Shown piece by piece: positions 42,216-53,000 of a stretch of DNA of 64,000 bases. Numbering within the stretch: position 1 is the stretch's first letter; each line of letters opens with the position of its first letter. Position numbers and translations under genes: made by a program. The notes beneath the pieces were generated by a model, which worked only from the letters and a program-made list of their open reading frames with translations, was not told where the DNA came from and did no database searches. The stretch comes from Kordia aestuariivivens (GTDB lineage: Bacteria; Bacteroidota; Bacteroidia; Flavobacteriales; Flavobacteriaceae). The stretch is from assembly GCF_014397005.1 (NCBI RefSeq), contig NZ_JACGWS010000001.1, positions 1 to 64,000 on the forward strand, written 5' to 3'.

Positions 42216-43040
42216 TTAAATCTTAAATGTAATCACAGGACGCAATGCATGATTGACCAAATCTTCGCTAATACTTCCGTTAAAGAAATGCGCCAAGCCT
42301 TGTCTTCCATGTGTGCTCATTCCGATCAAATCGGCATCAATAGATCGAGAAAAGTTTAAAATTCCATGTTCAATTGTGTCATCATTATACACATGTAGTT
42401 CATGTTCCTTAAAGTCTTCAAAGCCAACAATAAAATCCTTCATTTTCTTTTCTGCGGCAGCAGTCGTCACAAAACGGTTAGGTGTATTCACAAACAGTAA
42501 ATGAAGTTTAGCTCCATAAATATTTGCAAAATCTATTGCTTGCTCAAACACAAGTTTCTGATCATCAGTAAAATCGGATGCAAACACAAAATTGGTAACA
42601 TTAAAATCCTCAATAGCATTCTTTATTACCAAAACGGGCGCGTCAGCTGTACGCACAACTTTTTCTGTGTTCGACCCAATAAACATTTCTTTAATACCAG
42701 TAGCACCACTTGATCCCATCACCACCAAATCAATATCGTGCTGACGAATTGCCTGTGTAATTCCATCAAAAGCTTTATGTGTCTCAACAGTAATTTCTAC
42801 ATTAATATCTTTCATGAAATCTTGGTTCATGGTTTTCTCAAAACGCTCATGTGCAATCTTCATAAATAACAACTGTTCTGGGACGTTCAAATTTGTGTCT
42901 CCAGACAAAAGATGTGAAGGAAGTTCTAGCATGTGCATCAAATAAATAGTAGCACCATTTCTTTTAGCTAAAGAAGCCGCAACTTTTAAAGCATATTCAG
43001 CTTGATCAGAAAAATCGGTTGGAAGGAGAATTTTTTTCAT
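42216..43040 (-). CDS. Universal stress protein, tandem UspA domains
   Basis: A 274-residue protein of two UspA domains (about 1-141 and 147-274). The first keeps the nucleotide-binding pattern GSSGATGIKEMFIGSNTEKV, and the second has GMSTHGRQGLAHFFNGSISE, so both may bind ATP. It is cytosolic, with no signal peptide. Family members help cells survive stress or growth arrest; the exact role is unclear. It is a monocistronic gene, convergent with the lipoprotein gene. Confidence 0.93.
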   Translation of the reverse strand: MKKILLPTDFSDQAEYALKVAASLAKRNGATIYLMHMLELPSHLLSGDTNLNVPEQLLFMKIAHERFEKTMNQDFMKDINVEITVETHKAFDGITQAIRQHDIDLVVMGSSGATGIKEMFIGSNTEKVVRTADAPVLVIKNAIEDFNVTNFVFASDFTDDQKLVFEQAIDFANIYGAKLHLLFVNTPNRFVTTAAAEKKMKDFIVGFEDFKEHELHVYNDDTIEHGILNFSRSIDADLIGMSTHGRQGLAHFFNGSISEDLVNHALRPVITFKI

Positions 43041-43124
43041 GTAACTATTAGATTTTAAGATAATAACTAAAGTTACAAATAAAAATCCTTTGGTTGAATA
43101 GTTTTTAAGATTAGAAAAAATGTG

Positions 43125-43132
43125 TATATTTG
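43125..43132 (+). promoter_or_regulatory. Putative promoter -7 element TATATTTG of the nusA operon
   Basis: A perfect TAnnTTTG match. The transcript should begin near 43138 and carry the hairpin at 43162 in its 60-base leader. The -33 region has only a T-run. Confidence 0.6.
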
Positions 43133-43161
43133 CACCGTTATAAGACGAAAAGATTAAAAAT

Positions 43162-43185
43162 GAGGGGACATAAGTCCCCTCTTTT
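43162..43185 (+). terminator. Attenuator-like hairpin in the leader of rimP-nusA-infB
   Basis: GAGGGGAC/GTCCCCTC, a perfect 8-bp G+C-rich stem with loop ATAA followed by TTTT, sits between the predicted promoter and the rimP start, 15 bases before the ATG. An intrinsic terminator there could adjust expression of the operon, which encodes the termination factor NusA itself. Confidence 0.7.
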
Positions 43186-43196
43186 CATACTAAAAA

Positions 43197-43661
43197 ATGT
43201 TTAAAGAAAAGGTTAATACTTTATTGCAAGAAGTCCTTGATGAGGATCAATCACTATTTCTTATCTCCAAGGAGATTACAGCGGGAAACAAGATTGTGAT
43301 TGTGATTGACGGCGATAATGGAGTTACATTAAGTGACTGTATGAAGGTAAGTCGTAACATAGAGCACAACCTAGATAGGGAAGAAGAAGATTTCTCTTTA
43401 GAAGTTTATTCTTCGGGAGTTTCAGAAGGAATTACGCATATTCGTCAATATAAAAAAAATATTGGCAGAAAATTAGAAGTAATCACCACAGACGACAAAA
43501 AAGTAGAAGGTACTTTAGTTGAAACGGATGATGAAAAAATAAAATTGCAATGGAAAGCGCGCGAGCCAAAACCCATTGGAAAAGGTAAAGTAACAGTTCA
43601 GAAAGAACAAGAAATACCTTATGGAGATATTATAAAAGCTAAAGTTATGGTAACATTTTAA
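43197..43661 (+). CDS. rimP: Ribosome maturation factor RimP
   Basis: A 154-residue protein that helps assemble the 30S subunit. Family signs are the N-terminal alpha/beta domain with VIDGDNGVTLSDCMKVSRNI and the segment EVYSSGVSEGI, followed by the SH3-like C-terminal domain (LVETDDEKIKLQWK). It is first of the conserved rimP-nusA-infB operon, with only 13 bases to nusA. Length is normal. Confidence 0.96.
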   Translation: MFKEKVNTLLQEVLDEDQSLFLISKEITAGNKIVIVIDGDNGVTLSDCMKVSRNIEHNLDREEEDFSLEVYSSGVSEGITHIRQYKKNIGRKLEVITTDDKKVEGTLVETDDEKIKLQWKAREPKPIGKGKVTVQKEQEIPYGDIIKAKVMVTF

Positions 43662-43674
43662 TTAAAGACATGTC

Positions 43675-44907
43675 ATGGAGAATATAGCATTGATTGAGTC
43701 GTTTTCGGAATTTAAGGACGACAAGCTAATAGATCGTGTAACGCTAATGGCGATATTAGAAGATGTTTTTAGAAATGCATTAAAAAAGAAATTTGGATCA
43801 GATGATAATTTTGACATCATTATAAACCCTGATAAAGGAGATTTAGAAATTTGGAGAAATAGAATCGTAGTTGCTGATGGAGAAGTAGAAGAGCCAAACC
43901 AAGAAATTGAATTGGCAGAAGCACGAAAAATTGAGCCAGATTTTGAAGTTGGAGAAGATGTATCTGAAGAAGTAAAGTTGATTGATTTAGGAAGAAGAGC
44001 TATCTTAGCATTACGTCAGAATTTAATTTCTAAAATACACGAACACGATAACACAACAATCTACAAACAGTTTAAAGACTTAGTAGGAGATATATATACA
44101 GCTGAGGTGCATCACATAAGACACAGAGCTGTTATATTGTTAGATGATGAAGGAAATGAAATTGTGTTGCCAAAAGAAAATCAAATTCCTTCCGATTTCT
44201 TCCGAAAAGGAGAAAACGTACGAGGAATTATTGATAAAGTAGAGCTTAAAGGAAACAAGCCTATGATTGTCATGTCGAGAACAGCACCAGAATTCTTGGA
44301 AAAATTATTTGAACAAGAAATTCCAGAAGTTTTTGACGGATTAATAACAGTGAAAAAAGTAGTAAGAATTCCAGGTGAAAAAGCAAAAGTAGCTGTAGAT
44401 TCTTATGATGATAGAATTGATCCTGTGGGAGCATGTGTGGGAATGAAAGGTTCTCGTATCCATGGAATCGTTAGAGAATTAGGGAACGAAAATATAGATG
44501 TAATCAATTACACAACGAATTTACAATTATATATAACACGTGCCCTGAGTCCAGCAAGAGTAAGTTCATTAAAAATTAATGAAGAAACGAAGCGTGTTGA
44601 AGTATTCTTAAAACCAGAAGAAGTTTCAAAAGCAATTGGAAAAGGTGGATTTAACATTCGATTAGCAGGACAACTTACAGGATATGAAATAGATGTATAT
44701 CGTGAAGGTGCTGAAGAAGATGTCGAGTTAACTGAGTTCTCAGATGAAATAGAAGCTTGGGTAATTGAAGAATTTAAGAAAATTGGTTTAGACACCGCAA
44801 AAAGTGTATTAGATCAAGAATTGGATTTCCTTGTGAAGCAAACCGATTTAGAGGAAGAAACCGTTGGGGAAGTAATACGAATTCTTAAAGAAGAATTTGA
44901 AGATTAA
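43675..44907 (+). CDS. nusA: Transcription termination/antitermination factor NusA
   Basis: A 410-residue protein that binds RNA polymerase and controls pausing and termination. The N-terminal polymerase-binding domain (1-130), the S1 domain (about 135-205) and two KH domains (about 210-350, with VGACVGMKGSRI and KAIGKGGFNIRLA) are visible. It lacks the C-terminal acidic repeats found in Escherichia coli, as usual in this phylum. It is co-transcribed with rimP and infB. Confidence 0.97.
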   Translation: MENIALIESFSEFKDDKLIDRVTLMAILEDVFRNALKKKFGSDDNFDIIINPDKGDLEIWRNRIVVADGEVEEPNQEIELAEARKIEPDFEVGEDVSEEVKLIDLGRRAILALRQNLISKIHEHDNTTIYKQFKDLVGDIYTAEVHHIRHRAVILLDDEGNEIVLPKENQIPSDFFRKGENVRGIIDKVELKGNKPMIVMSRTAPEFLEKLFEQEIPEVFDGLITVKKVVRIPGEKAKVAVDSYDDRIDPVGACVGMKGSRIHGIVRELGNENIDVINYTTNLQLYITRALSPARVSSLKINEETKRVEVFLKPEEVSKAIGKGGFNIRLAGQLTGYEIDVYREGAEEDVELTEFSDEIEAWVIEEFKKIGLDTAKSVLDQELDFLVKQTDLEEETVGEVIRILKEEFED

Positions 44908-44956
44908 TAAAAAAGCAATTTTTTATATAAAAAGAGGGTAAAATTTAGAATAGCTT

Positions 44957-47848
44957 ATGGCTGAAGAGAACAAAATAAGGCTTAGTAAAGTACTACGCGA
45001 ATTAAATATTTCGATCGATAGAGCTGTCGACTTTTTAACGCAGAAAGGACATTCTGTGGAAAAAAGACCGACGACTAAAATATCGCGAGAAATATACAAT
45101 GTGCTACTTGACGGTTTTCAAACTGACAAGAGTAAAAAAGTGGCTTCTAAAGAGCTAGGAGAAGAGAAAAGGAAGGAGAAAGAAGCACTAAGAGAAGAAC
45201 TTGTAAAAGAACAAGAAGAAGCGCAACGAATAAAAGAAGAGCGTGAAAAAGTAGTGCGTGCAAAAGCAAACTTATCTGGCCCGAAAACGATTGGTAAAAT
45301 AGATTTGAACCCTCAAAAAGACAAATCGGAATCGGTAAAAGAAAAAGTTGCAGAAGCACCAAAAGCACCTGTTCAATCTGTTCAAGAAACGCCTAAGCAA
45401 GAAGCGCCAAAAGTAGCAAAGAAACCAGAAGCGCCTAAAAAAGTAGAAGCACCTGTAAAAACTGAAAAAGAAACGACAGTTGCCTCTAACAGACCTTCAT
45501 TCTCAAAGCCGAAGCAAGTTCAAAAAATTGATCTAAAGCCTAAAAAGGCGGCTGCTCCTGTTGTTCCAGCTCCAGTGACTCCAACTCCAGCTACTCCAGC
45601 AGCTGAAGTAAAAACTGAGGAAGCTGCAGAACCTGAAAAAAAGACAATAGAGACCAAATATCAAAAACTTTCTGGTCCAAAAATGACAGGTCAAAAAATT
45701 GACTTGACACAATTTAACAAAGCCAAGAAGAAAAAAGAAGATAGTAAAAAAGAATCCGAAGCAGACAAAAGGAAAAAGCGTAAGCGTATTTCTAAAACTG
45801 GTGCAGGAGGAAATAACAATAACAACAATCGTACAGGTGGTGGAAATAGAGGTCCAGGGAACAGAACCTCCGGTGGCGGAGGTCGTGGACCAGCTAATCG
45901 TCGCGGACCAGTACGTAAAGCTCTTGTTGCTAAAGTTGAGCCAACAGAAGAAGAAGTACAAAAACAAGTACGTGAAACACTTGAAAAACTTCAAGGAAAA
46001 AGTAGTAAGTCTAAAGGATCAAAATATCGTAGAGATAAAAGAGATGTTCGTAGACAGAAAACTGAGGAGGATTTAGAACAACAAGCAGCAGAAAGCAAAG
46101 TATTAAAAGCAACAGAATTTGTAACTGTTGGTGAACTTGCTACAATGATGGATGTTGGAATCAACGAAATTATCTCTAAATGTATGATGCTAGGAATCAT
46201 GGTAACCATGAACCAGCGTTTAGATGCAGATACACTAACTATTGTAGCAGAAGAATTTGGATTTACAGTAGACTTTGTTGCGGCAGATATTGAAGAAGCA
46301 GTCCAAGAAGAAGAAGATGCACTAGAAGATTTAAGACCAAGAGCACCGATTGTAACCGTAATGGGGCACGTTGATCATGGTAAAACATCCTTACTAGATT
46401 ACATTCGTAAAGAAAATGTAATTGCAGGAGAATCTGGAGGAATTACACAGCATATTGGAGCTTATGGAGTAATGCTAGAAAATGGGCAACGAATCACATT
46501 TTTAGATACACCAGGTCACGAAGCCTTTACAGCAATGCGTGCACGTGGTGCGCAAGTAACAGATATTGCAATTATTGTAATTGCTGCGGATGATGATGTA
46601 ATGCCACAAACAAAAGAAGCGATTAGTCACGCACAAGCGGCTGGAGTCCCTATCATATTTGCAATTAACAAAATTGATAGACCAACTTCGAATCCTGAAA
46701 AAATTAAAGAAAAACTTGCAAGTATGAACTTACTTGTAGAAGATTGGGGAGGAAAAATTCAATCACATGATATCTCTGCAAAAACAGGTTTAGGTGTTGG
46801 TGACTTACTTGAAAAAGTATTGCTAGAAGCTGAATTATTAGAGCTAAAAGCAAACCCAGATAAAAACGCAGTCGGAACTGTTGTAGAAGCATTCTTAGAT
46901 AAAGGACGTGGATATGTATCAACAATTCTTGTGCAAAATGGAACATTAAAAATTGGTGATTACCTATTAGCTGGAAAGCAAAGTGGTAAAATCAAAGCGA
47001 TGTTTGATGAGCGAGGAAACAAAGTTGAAACAGCCAATCCGTCAACAGCAGTATCAATACTTGGATTAGATGGAGCGCCACAAGCGGGTGACAAATTTAA
47101 TGTATTTGATGATGAAAAAGACGCAAAGCAAATTGCTGTAAAACGTACACAATTGCTTCGTGAGCAATCTGTTCGTACTACGCGTCGTACAACATTAACT
47201 GACATTGGTAGAAGAATCAAAATTGGAGACTTTAAAGAATTAAACATTATCCTAAAAGGAGATGTGGATGGTTCGGTAGAAGCTTTAACAGATTCATTCC
47301 AAAAGCTATCAACGGAAGAAATTGAAGTAAAAATCATTCATAAAGGAGTTGGAGCTATTACTGAAAGTGATGTATTATTGGCAAGTGCTTCTGATGCAAT
47401 TATCATTGGATTTAATGTGCGACCAGCAGGAAATGCAAGAATGGTTGCTGACAAAGAAGAAATCGATATCCGTACATACTCTATCATCTATGATGCTATC
47501 AACGATGTGAAAGATGCAATGGAAGGATTGTTGTCTCCAGAAATGAAAGAAGAAATCACAGGTAATGCTGAAATTAGAGAAACATTCAAAATCTCTAAAA
47601 TTGGTACAATTGCTGGATGTATGGTAACGGATGGTAAAATATTCAGAAACTCTAACATTCGATTAATTCGTGATGGAGTTGTGATCTTTACAGGAGAATT
47701 ATCATCGCTAAAACGTTTCAAAGACGATGCGAAAGAAGTAAGCAAAGGATACGATTGTGGATTGCAAGTGAAAAATTACAATGACATTAAAGAAGGTGAT
47801 ATTGTAGAAGCTTTCCAAGAAGTAGCCGTAAAGAAAAAGTTGAAATAA
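44957..47848 (+). CDS. infB: Translation initiation factor IF-2
   Basis: A 963-residue GTPase that brings initiator tRNA to the ribosome. The long N-terminal region (about 60-350) is low-complexity, rich in Lys, Glu, Pro and Ala, with a Gly/Asn/Arg-rich stretch near 280-320. The G domain has GHVDHGKT from Gly470, DTPGHEAF and NKID. The domains for fMet-tRNA binding follow ([20 protein letters not shown]). The gene ends the operon just before a strong hairpin terminator. Confidence 0.98.
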   Translation: MAEENKIRLSKVLRELNISIDRAVDFLTQKGHSVEKRPTTKISREIYNVLLDGFQTDKSKKVASKELGEEKRKEKEALREELVKEQEEAQRIKEEREKVVRAKANLSGPKTIGKIDLNPQKDKSESVKEKVAEAPKAPVQSVQETPKQEAPKVAKKPEAPKKVEAPVKTEKETTVASNRPSFSKPKQVQKIDLKPKKAAAPVVPAPVTPTPATPAAEVKTEEAAEPEKKTIETKYQKLSGPKMTGQKIDLTQFNKAKKKKEDSKKESEADKRKKRKRISKTGAGGNNNNNNRTGGGNRGPGNRTSGGGGRGPANRRGPVRKALVAKVEPTEEEVQKQVRETLEKLQGKSSKSKGSKYRRDKRDVRRQKTEEDLEQQAAESKVLKATEFVTVGELATMMDVGINEIISKCMMLGIMVTMNQRLDADTLTIVAEEFGFTVDFVAADIEEAVQEEEDALEDLRPRAPIVTVMGHVDHGKTSLLDYIRKENVIAGESGGITQHIGAYGVMLENGQRITFLDTPGHEAFTAMRARGAQVTDIAIIVIAADDDVMPQTKEAISHAQAAGVPIIFAINKIDRPTSNPEKIKEKLASMNLLVEDWGGKIQSHDISAKTGLGVGDLLEKVLLEAELLELKANPDKNAVGTVVEAFLDKGRGYVSTILVQNGTLKIGDYLLAGKQSGKIKAMFDERGNKVETANPSTAVSILGLDGAPQAGDKFNVFDDEKDAKQIAVKRTQLLREQSVRTTRRTTLTDIGRRIKIGDFKELNIILKGDVDGSVEALTDSFQKLSTEEIEVKIIHKGVGAITESDVLLASASDAIIIGFNVRPAGNARMVADKEEIDIRTYSIIYDAINDVKDAMEGLLSPEMKEEITGNAEIRETFKISKIGTIAGCMVTDGKIFRNSNIRLIRDGVVIFTGELSSLKRFKDDAKEVSKGYDCGLQVKNYNDIKEGDIVEAFQEVAVKKKLK

Positions 47849-47869
47849 ACTTTGTAGATATACAATCAA

Positions 47870-47902
47870 AAAAAAGGATCGCAATTTGCGATCCTTTTTT
47901 TT
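47870..47902 (+). terminator. Rho-independent terminator of the rimP-nusA-infB operon
   Basis: GGATCGCA/TGCGATCC stem with a 3-base loop between an A-run and eight T residues, 20-odd bases after the infB stop. The rest of the spacer up to 48131 shows nothing recognisable. Confidence 0.9.
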
Positions 47903-48131
47903 ATAATATTTCTTTAGTGTCTAATAAAACATTTCCCATTCTTGTAAAACTTTGCTGTCAAAGAATTTCTAAGGCATCTTTGTGAATAAGGAGTGATTAA
48001 AAAGAGCGAGATAGCATGTGGTATTTTATGGTAGAAATAGTATTGGTTACCATTTAGTCTTTATTCTATGATCTAACAGCGCAGCGGTCTTTTATCTTTT
48101 TTAGACAACAATAATAATTTTTTTAAAAAAA

Positions 48132-48530
48132 CTATTTCTTCTTCTTTAATGGTGAAAAAATAAAAGCGTTAGGAAACGTTTCTTTGACTTCTAACAAATA
48201 ACGGTCTGCTTCTAGGCTTGTTCTAAAATCGCCTACCCAAACTTTATAATTTGGTGTCTCAAACTTAATAGTTACGCTAATGTCGCTGTATTTAGATTCG
48301 AATCTTGATTTCGATCGCTGCGCATTTTTAAGATTTCCATTAAAAATCTGAATCTTAAAGCGCTTATTATTATCTGTTTCTTGGTTGATTTCTTTCTGAT
48401 ATGTAAGTAATTTATCAATTTTTGGGTCTTTTGAAATATTAATTTCTGCTTGTTGTGCACAAACAACTCCCGAGTAAAAAAATGCCGATACGGCTAAAAT
48501 GGTGCTCTTTTTTAAAGCTAAAAATCTCAT
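48132..48530 (-). CDS. SPOR-domain protein, exported
   Basis: From the second ATG the protein has 132 residues with a signal peptide (MRFLALKKSTILAVSAFFYS to VCAQQ). Starting seven codons earlier would put extra residues before the signal. The mature part is a single SPOR-like domain (about 60-130): FKIQIFNGNLKNAQRSKSRF, then YKVWVGDFRTSLEADRYL. SPOR domains bind peptidoglycan stripped of stem peptides, often at division sites. A conserved small gene in this place in Flavobacteriaceae; its own role is uncertain. Confidence 0.82.
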   Translation of the reverse strand: MRFLALKKSTILAVSAFFYSGVVCAQQAEINISKDPKIDKLLTYQKEINQETDNNKRFKIQIFNGNLKNAQRSKSRFESKYSDISVTIKFETPNYKVWVGDFRTSLEADRYLLEVKETFPNAFIFSPLKKKK

Positions 48531-48654
48531 AATGAATACAATTTTATACAAATGTAAAATATACTAACGAACTTTAAACCACAAATGTTATTTAGAATTG
48601 CTATAAATTACAAATTAACAGTTCAGTAACATTTCCCAAATTAAACGCTATTCG

Positions 48655-48662
48655 TATTTTTG
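48655..48662 (+). promoter_or_regulatory. Putative -7 element TATTTTTG for the act-cox operon
   Basis: A match to TAnnTTTG lies 80 bases before actA and 124 bases from the divergent SPOR start. The -33 partner is weak, so confidence is limited. Confidence 0.45.
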
Positions 48663-48742
48663 CTCAAATTTGGAATCAGCATGAAGGTCTAAGGTAAGAC
48701 TAACTTAGAAAAAACCATGCCAAATTAAGAAGACTTAAAAAT

Positions 48743-50029
48743 ATGAAAAAGGTGAATCGCCGTAATTCAATTTCAAGAATTTTAGGAATCGCGCTAGCGC
48801 TAATGCTAGCATTTTCAACCTCAATCTTTGCTCAAGAAGGCGACGTGACGGCTGGAAAAGCGTTGTTCAATGCCAACTGTGCTGCTTGTCATAAGTTAGA
48901 CTCTAAGTCAACCGGACCGATGTTAAGAGGTATTGAAGCTCGTTTAGCAGAAGATGAAGGCTTAGACCGTGAGTGGTTGTACAAATGGATTAAGAATAGC
49001 TCAGCCTTGATTAAATCAGGTGATAAATATGCTGTAAAAGTATTTGAGGCTAATAATGAGAGCATCATGACGCCTTTTCCTCAGTTGAGTAATAAGCAAA
49101 TAGATGATATCTTAGCGTATACAGCTCAGCCGAAAACAGTCCCAGATGGCGGTAAACAACTTACAGATGTGCCACCTGTTGCTCCGGGAGGTTTTTCAAG
49201 TGAAATGATTCTTTGGGCATTAATCGTTTTATTCGGTTTATTAGCATTAGGTTTATTCTTAGTAAACAAAACACTTCGAAAATTTGCAGTAGCAAATGGA
49301 ACGTTGGTTGAAGAAGAAGCAAAAGGAACGCCAATTTGGAAAGCATTTGCTCAAAATCAATTCTTAGTAATCGTTACCACAATCTTCTTCTTGTTAGGAT
49401 CTGCATACTTTGGATATGGATATCTTATGCAAGTTGGAATCGATCAAGGATATCAGCCAATTCAGCCAATTCACTTCTCGCACAAAATTCACGCAGGAGA
49501 TAACAAAATAGAATGTAAGTACTGTCACTCGTCAGCGAGAGTAAGTAAGCATTCAGGAATTCCAGCGCTAAATATATGTATGAACTGTCACATGAACATC
49601 AATGAGTACAACGGAGAAACATCTGCGAAATACTCTAAAGACTTCTACGACAAGGAAATCAAAAAAATATACGAAGCAACAGGTTGGGACGCAGCAACAC
49701 GAACGTATTCAAATGAGCCAAAGCCAGTGAAATGGGTGCGTATTCATAACTTGCCAGACTTTGTATACTTCAATCACTCACAACACGTAATGGTTGCTGG
49801 AGTTGATTGTCAAACATGTCACGGAGAAGTACAAGAAATGGAAATTGTTGAACAGCATTCACCATTAACAATGGGTTGGTGTATCAACTGTCACAGAGAA
49901 ACAGATGTGAACTTTAAGGGTAATGCATATTACGATAAAATTCACGAGCAGTTAAAAGAAAAATATGGTGTTGAATCATTCAAAGCGTCTGAAATGGGAG
50001 CTTTAGAATGTGGAAAATGTCACTATTAA
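48743..50029 (+). CDS. actA: Alternative Complex III subunit A, multiheme cytochrome c
   Basis: A 428-residue exported cytochrome with a signal peptide ending IFAQEG. It has six CxxCH heme sites: NCAACH in an N-terminal mono-heme domain (about 35-135), then, after a membrane helix (about 150-173) and a second one (about 208-230), five more (CKYCH, CMNCH, CQTCH, CINCH, CGKCH). Classic ActA is pentaheme; this subunit carries an additional fused cytochrome domain, as in Bacteroidota. It passes electrons from the quinol site onward to ActE and oxidase. First gene of the act-cox operon. Confidence 0.93.
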   Translation: MKKVNRRNSISRILGIALALMLAFSTSIFAQEGDVTAGKALFNANCAACHKLDSKSTGPMLRGIEARLAEDEGLDREWLYKWIKNSSALIKSGDKYAVKVFEANNESIMTPFPQLSNKQIDDILAYTAQPKTVPDGGKQLTDVPPVAPGGFSSEMILWALIVLFGLLALGLFLVNKTLRKFAVANGTLVEEEAKGTPIWKAFAQNQFLVIVTTIFFLLGSAYFGYGYLMQVGIDQGYQPIQPIHFSHKIHAGDNKIECKYCHSSARVSKHSGIPALNICMNCHMNINEYNGETSAKYSKDFYDKEIKKIYEATGWDAATRTYSNEPKPVKWVRIHNLPDFVYFNHSQHVMVAGVDCQTCHGEVQEMEIVEQHSPLTMGWCINCHRETDVNFKGNAYYDKIHEQLKEKYGVESFKASEMGALECGKCHY

Positions 50030-50062
50030 TATTAATTAAGAAGCTAATTTTATATATATAAC

Positions 50063-53000
50063 ATGGCATCAAACAAAAAATACTGGAAAAGTGTTGAGGA
50101 GTTAAATGAGAATAGCTCCATTGTTGACGCACTTAGACAGAATGAGTTTGTGGAAGCGATTCCTGTAGATGAATTCTTAGGAGATAAAGAGACTTTAGAG
50201 TCCTCTTCAACTTCTCGTAGAGACTTTCTTAAATATGTTGGTTTTAGTACAGCAGCAGCTACATTAGCAGCCTGTGAAGGACCAGTAATAAAATCGATTC
50301 CTTATGTAGTACAGCCAGAAACTATTATTCCTGGAGTTGCTGACTACTACGCGACAACAATCGCAGATGGATATGATTTTGCAAGTATCTTAATTAAAAC
50401 AAGAGAAGGTCGTCCAATCAAAGTTGAAAACAACAAAGACGCAGCTGTAAAAGGAAGTGCAAATGCTAGAGTTCATGCATCTGTACTATCTTTATATGAT
50501 AGCTTAAGAGTAAAACAGCCAAAAATAGCGGGTGTTGATGCTTCTTGGGAAACATTAGATGCGGAAGTTGGACAAAAATTAAATGAATTGAGTGCTGCTC
50601 AAAAGCAAGTTGTATTACTAACACAAACTTTTGCGAGTCCTTCAACAGCTAAATTAGTTGGAGAATTCAAAGCGAAGTATGGAAATGTAACACATGTAGT
50701 ATATGATGCAATATCAGAATCTACTGCACTAGATGCTTTTGAAGCTAAATATGGCGAAAGAGGATTGGTTGACTATGATTTTTCAAAAGCAGAAGTAATT
50801 GTATCTGTTGGAGCTGATTTGTTAGGAGACTGGCAAGGTGGTGGATATGATGATGGATATGCAAAAGGTAGAATTCCTACTGGAAAGAATGGTCATAAAA
50901 ATATGTCTAGACATATTCAATTTGAATCAAACATGACATTGTCAGGAGCAAATGCTGACAAGCGTGTTCCGTTATCGCCATCTGATCAAAAAGTTGCGTT
51001 GGCAAAAATCTATGCAGGAGTTACTGGAAACAGTGTTTCAGGTAGAAAATTGTCTGACAAAGCGGAAGATGCAATAGCAAAAGCTGTTCGTCAATTAGAA
51101 GTAGCTGGTTCAAAAGCAGTTGTTATCACTGGAATTAATGATGTTGATGCGCAAAGTTTAGTCTTAGCAATCAACGAAGCATTAAACAGTGAGGCTTATG
51201 ACAAAGATGCACCACGTAAAGTAAGACAAGGAAATGATAAAGCCGTAGCAAAGCTAATCAGCGACATGAAAAATGATGCTGTTGGTGGAATCATTATGGC
51301 TGGAGTAAATCCAGTATATACACTAGCTAATGGAAATGAGTTTGCTGAAAGTTTAAAAACACTAGACTTAGCAGTTTCTTTCACAATGCATGAGGACGAA
51401 ACGGCAATGCATACAAAATATGTAGCTGCTGCTCCACATTACTTAGAATCTTGGGGAGATGTAGAAATGAAAAAAGGTCATTACAGTGTAATGCAACCTA
51501 CAATTCGTCCATTATTTGATACAAGACAATTTCAAGATGCTTTATTAAAGTGGACTGGAAACGAAAAAACATATTACGAGTATATCAAAGAAATTTGGTC
51601 TACGAACATTTTAAGCCTTGGAACTTCATGGAACAAAGCAGTTCATGATGGAGTTTACTCAACAACCGCAACAGTTAGCTTAGCAGAAGAAGCAACGGAT
51701 GCTATTGAAGCTTCAGAAGTTGAAGAAACAGCAGTTGCAAGTGTAGATGTAAATTCACAAGCTAGAAAATTAGCAGGGACAAAAGCGGCTTCAGGAATGG
51801 AGTTAGTGTTGTATGCTAAAACAGGTATGGGAGACGGACAACAAGCAAACAATCCTTGGTTGCAAGAATTTCCAGATCCAATCACAAGAGCTTCTTGGGA
51901 TAACTACTTAACCGTTTCTCAAGCAGATGCTGATGCAAAAGACTTGAAAAACTGGAATGTTGCCAATGGCGGACTAAATGGTACGTATGCAAACATTACG
52001 GTAAATGGTGGGGAACCAATGAAGGTTCCAGTAATCATTCAACCAGGACAAGCACCAGGAACCGTTGGTTTAGCGCTTGGATACGGTAAAAAAGCTGGAA
52101 TTAAAGAAGAAATGCAAACTGGTGTAAACGCTTATAAAGTTTACAACAATTTCAATACAGTTCAAAATGTTTCAGTTGCTTCAGCTGGCGGAGAGCACGA
52201 ATTTGCTTGCGTTCAGTTGCACAATACCTTAATGGGTAGAGGTGACATCGTAAAAGAAACAACATTAGAAGTATTCAATACTCGCGATAAAAATCAGTAT
52301 GGAGACTTTTTCTTCAATGAAAAACCACATGTGTCTAAAGATCACAAAATGATCGCTGCGACAAGTTCAGAAGCGGATATGTGGGCTGAATTTGATCGTT
52401 CAATTGGACATCACTTTAACTTAGCTATTGACTTAAACGCTTGTACAGGATGTGGCGCATGTGTAATTGCATGTCACGCTGAAAACAATGTGCCAGTAGT
52501 TGGGAAAACAGAAGTTAGAAGAAGTAGAGATATGCACTGGTTGCGTATTGATAGATACTATTCTTCTGAGGAAACATTCTCGGAAGACGACAAAAAGAAA
52601 GAAGAATTTAGCGGATTATTTGGAGAAAAAGGTTCATTAGGAGGATTCTTAGAATTGGAAAGTCCAGCGGACAATCCACAAGTAGCATTCCAGCCTGTAA
52701 TGTGTCAACACTGTAACCATGCTCCATGTGAAACAGTTTGTCCTGTAGCGGCAACATCACACGGTAGACAAGGTCAAAATCACATGGCATATAACCGTTG
52801 TGTAGGTACACGTTACTGTGCAAACAACTGTCCATATAAAGTACGTCGATTTAACTGGTTCTTATATAATAAGAATGACGAATTTGACTATTACATGAAT
52901 GACGATTTAGGTCGTATGGTATTAAACCCTGATGTAGTTGTACGTTCGCGTGGTGTGATGGAAAAATGTTCTATGTGTATTCAAAAAACACAAAAAACAA

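Noticed and set aside
45801-46076. Frame inside infB with Gln/Lys-rich translation
   Set aside because: It is a shadow of the low-complexity linker of IF-2.
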